Shown: positions 63,083-63,120 of the stretch, piece after piece
Layout of the letters: the number at the start of each line of letters is the position of its first letter
Numbering within the stretch: the first letter of the stretch is position 1
DNA from: Tildeniella torsiva UHER 1998/13D
Lineage (GTDB): Bacteria; Cyanobacteriota; Cyanobacteriia; Phormidesmidales; Phormidesmidaceae
Reading direction: 5' to 3'
Assembly (NCBI GenBank): GCA_019358835.1
Contig: JAHHIH010000031.1
Span: 1 to 63,120, forward strand
DNA: 63,120 bases
Program-made: the position numbers and the translations under genes
Notes under the pieces: model-generated
The model's database searches: none
Seen by the model: the letters and a program-made list of their open reading frames with translations, nothing else
What the model was told of the DNA's origin: nothing

Positions 63083-63120
63083 GCCAACCTTGGCCGAGGA
63101 TTCTCGGGAGAGCAGGTTGA

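Noticed and set aside
1..63120. Many GCGATCGC octamers considered as a regulatory repeat or CRISPR-like array
   Set aside because: They are the HIP1 palindrome, spread over genes and spacers alike in many cyanobacteria; no regularly spaced direct repeats with spacers were seen.

Overview
The window looks like chromosomal DNA of a cyanobacterium, probably a filamentous Leptolyngbya- or Nodosilinea-like lineage; the genus is a guess. The cyanobacterial HIP1 octamer GCGATCGC is scattered throughout, and there are typical cyanobacterial genes: geranylgeranyl reductase chlP, guaB3, and metal regulators of the NrsRS/RppAB, CoaR and ZiaR types. No rRNA gene, complete tRNA, CRISPR array or insertion sequence was seen.

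Bases 1 to about 40,000 are a large metal-homeostasis island that resembles an expanded form of the nrs-cop-coa-zia cluster of Synechocystis. In order: a nickel-type nrs module (nrsS-nrsR divergent from a shortened nrsB, nrsA and a His-tailed nrsD); a second RppA/RppB-like two-component pair; a CopB-type copper ATPase broken by a one-base frameshift, followed by an HMA protein, a DUF2933 protein, a methyltransferase-like membrane protein and a small membrane protein; a second RND pump operon (adaptor, pump, lipoprotein) on the minus strand; a CopM-like DUF305 lipoprotein divergent from a Tat-exported multicopper oxidase that overlaps a ZIP transporter; a MerR regulator divergent from an unlisted 46-residue secreted Cys peptide; a frameshifted ACR3/bile-acid-symporter-type transporter; a second DUF305 protein; a ZiaR/SmtB repressor and a CDF exporter; coaR-coaT (cobalt); and a ZiaA/CadA ATPase. 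A few housekeeping genes (amidase, TPR protein, cytochrome b561-like protein, CPBP protease, M23 peptidase, methyltransferase) are mixed in.

The clearest regulatory signal is a direct repeat TTTCAT-N5-TTTCAT (11-bp period). It occurs seven times, always upstream of metal genes: nrsB/nrsR, the second response regulator, copB, the cusB-like adaptor, copM and twice before the oxidase. It is probably the operator of one or both RppA-like regulators. MerR-, CoaR- and SmtB-type operators can also be read directly, so at least four metal-sensing circuits sit side by side.

Bases 40,000 to 63,120 are mostly core genes: VKOR-thioredoxin, TPR protein, M23 peptidase, penicillin-binding protein, two genes of uncertain role, htpG, a hybrid histidine kinase overlapping a REC-PAS-GGDEF-EAL protein, a YdeI-like protein, dnaA, def, a conserved hypothetical, chlP, a HEPN-MNT toxin-antitoxin pair and guaB3. 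Strong hairpins end htpG and chlP, and a perfect 42-bp palindrome lies between the MNT gene and guaB3.
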